A stretch of 15,046 nucleotides of DNA, from the NCBI GenBank assembly GCA_947441895.1, contig CANEUT010000022.1, forward strand, positions 1-15,046. The letters run 5' to 3'. The notes beneath the pieces were generated by a model. It worked only from the letters and a program-made list of their open reading frames with translations, was not told the DNA's origin and ran no database searches. Shown here one piece after another: positions 14,184-15,046 of the stretch. A program made the translations under genes and the position numbers. This DNA comes from Rickettsiales bacterium (GTDB lineage: Bacteria; Pseudomonadota; Alphaproteobacteria; Rickettsiales; UBA3002). The first letter of the stretch is position 1, and each line of letters begins with the position of its first letter.

Positions 14184-14312
14184 TTAGCGAGATTGAACAC
14201 GAATTTGGCAGCACAGGCCGCAGCCATCGCACAGCGATTCCCATTCCGTTGCCGTCATTTTGCTGAGTGGCTTGGAAAGAAACTCAGGCTGTGGATTTAA
14301 TTTTTTCTTCAT
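14184..14312 (-). pseudogene. N-terminal fragment of a second YcgN-family gene
   Basis: On the minus strand a frame starts with ATG at 14312 (MKKKLNPQPEF), continues through KMTATEWESLCDGCGLCCQIRV, and then diverges into QSR and a stop at 14184. It keeps the first four-Cys cluster of the family but none of the rest. Positions 14200-14246 are identical over 47 nt to 13210-13256 in the intact gene, whereas the codons upstream of that tract are clearly divergent. The break point is right at the end of the identical tract. It carries residues 1-39 of the family, complementary to the C-terminal fragment at 11807-11897. It is probably non-functional, although a 42-aa peptide could still be made. 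Confidence 0.85.
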
Positions 14313-14342
14313 GCACCGTGCGTACACCATCCTTACCCCAAT

Positions 14343-14413
14343 TGTCATCCCCGCGAAGGCGGGGATCCCCTAAAATCACGTGCAAGTAGATTCCCGCCTT
14401 CGCGGGAATGACA
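14343..14413. repeat. Palindromic repeat element, copy 2 (MITE/REP-like)
   Basis: A 71-bp palindromic element with the same terminal sequences as the one at 1618-1702: TGTCATCCCCGCGAAGGCGG at the left end and GCGGGAATGACA at the right. Each arm is a strong hairpin, CCCCGC-GAAG-GCGGGG and TTCCCGC-CTTC-GCGGGAA, and the arms can pair with each other. The centre differs from copy 1. It lies between the ycgN fragment and fliI, within the fliI upstream region. Confidence 0.82.
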
Positions 14414-14473
14414 AAATGGAGGCAGTAAAAATGGAGCATGGAAGCCTAGGTAAAATCCTGTTATCATTGCGCC

Positions 14474-15046
14474 ATGTCGAACATTCGCAACCACTTAATG
14501 CAAGAACTGCAAGCCATGCCGCCCTTGGCCCTTGTTGGCCGGGTGACAGCGGTGAAGGGGCTGCTGATTGAATGTAGTGGCATTGAAGAAATGCTTTCGG
14601 TGGGGGCCCGCTGCGCGGTGCAAGGCAGTTTGCATGATGCGCATCAGGTGCTGTGCGAAGTGGTGGGCTTCCGCGAGAAAGTAGCGCTGCTCATGCCGTT
14701 TACTTCGGTAGAAGGTATTGGCCTTGGCGCGAAAGTAACGCTGATGACGAACAACTCTTCCGTCGAGCCATCGGACGCATGGCTTGGCCGTATTGTGGAC
14801 CCCATGGGTAACCCGATTGATGGTAAAGGTCCGCTGGTGCGTGGTGGCGTGCCGTATTTGCTGCGGGCCAATCCGCCCGCCGCATCGAGCCGCGCCCGCG
14901 TGGGTGGCAAAATGGATTTGGGGGTGCGGGCGCTCAACACCTTCCTCACCTGTTGCTATGGTCAGCGGATGGGTATTTTTGCGGGCTCAGGTGTGGGTAA
15001 ATCGATCCTCATGTCCATGCTGGCGCGCTATTCCAAGGCCGATATC
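14474..15046 (+). CDS. fliI: Flagellum-specific export ATPase FliI (5' part)
   Basis: Hexameric ATPase of the flagellar type III export apparatus that energises export of rod, hook and filament subunits. The first 191 codons are present and the frame is open at the right edge. The N-terminal beta-barrel region includes GRVTAVKGLLIE. GRIVDPMGNPIDGKGPL (105-121) is the F1-ATPase-like domain junction, RANPPAASSRARVG precedes the nucleotide domain, and the Walker A motif AGSGVGKS is at 170-177 within GIFAGSGVGKS. The ATG at 14474 gives the family-like start MSNIRNHLMQEL; there is no strong Shine-Dalgarno. From memory, fliI lies near ctrA in several alphaproteobacteria, which suggests that 11.8-14.3 kb was added between them. 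Confidence 0.95.
   Translation, partial: MSNIRNHLMQELQAMPPLALVGRVTAVKGLLIECSGIEEMLSVGARCAVQGSLHDAHQVLCEVVGFREKVALLMPFTSVEGIGLGAKVTLMTNNSSVEPSDAWLGRIVDPMGNPIDGKGPLVRGGVPYLLRANPPAASSRARVGGKMDLGVRALNTFLTCCYGQRMGIFAGSGVGKSILMSMLARYSKADI

Noticed and set aside
11770..14340. Insertion sequence or integron explanation for the split ycgN
   Set aside because: No transposase, integrase, terminal inverted repeat or target duplication is visible at the boundaries.
1..15046. CRISPR array, tRNA, rRNA or riboswitch
   Set aside because: No regularly spaced direct repeats, no cloverleaf-like sequence with T-loop consensus, and no known riboswitch core were recognised on either strand.

Overview
The window is 15 kb of a chromosome from a flagellated alphaproteobacterium. 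The evidence is a CtrA master regulator of canonical sequence, a ChpT histidine phosphotransferase, a CheA with a C-terminal receiver domain, and the start of the flagellar export ATPase gene fliI. No RNA gene, CRISPR array, transposase, integrase or phage gene was found. The order or genus cannot be fixed from the sequence alone.

Layout. 1-103: the N-terminus of a gene leaving the window leftwards (possibly an SDHAF4/DUF1674 protein). 104-273: a GC-rich, repeat-like intergenic stretch. 274-2967, rightward: rsmB (16S rRNA m5C methyltransferase), a palindromic repeat element, then rpe and gmhA only 3 nt apart. 3053-3733: chpT. 3887-9421: a tightly packed chemotaxis operon, cheA-cheW-cheY-cheB-cheR, in which every junction overlaps or abuts. 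9436-10538, leftward: two overlapping genes for a degenerate HPt-like protein and a degenerate receiver protein. 10604-10634: a strong terminator. 10665-11402, leftward: ctrA, with a long leader and a TTAA-rich CtrA-type control region. 11807-14312: an accessory-looking segment. 14343-14413: a second copy of the palindromic repeat. 14474-15046: fliI, running off the right edge.

How the genes work together. The core of the window is a motility and cell-cycle signalling locus. CheA, CheW, CheY, CheB and CheR form an excitation/adaptation system. ChpT, just upstream of cheA, is the phosphotransferase that in this class relays phosphate from CckA to CtrA. ctrA is encoded about 7 kb away, on the far side of the che operon and next to fliI, whose class of genes CtrA commonly controls. 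Between cheR and ctrA lies a two-gene operon whose products look like a receiver and an HPt domain that have both lost key phosphotransfer residues.

The most unusual structure is between ctrA and fliI. An intact YcgN-family (UPF0260) gene sits in the middle. A C-terminal fragment of a second ycgN homologue lies on the ctrA side and an N-terminal fragment on the fliI side, in the same orientation. The two fragments do not overlap in the protein, so together they look like one resident gene split by about 2.3 kb that itself carries an intact homologue, a type IV pilin-like gene and an unknown membrane-protein gene.
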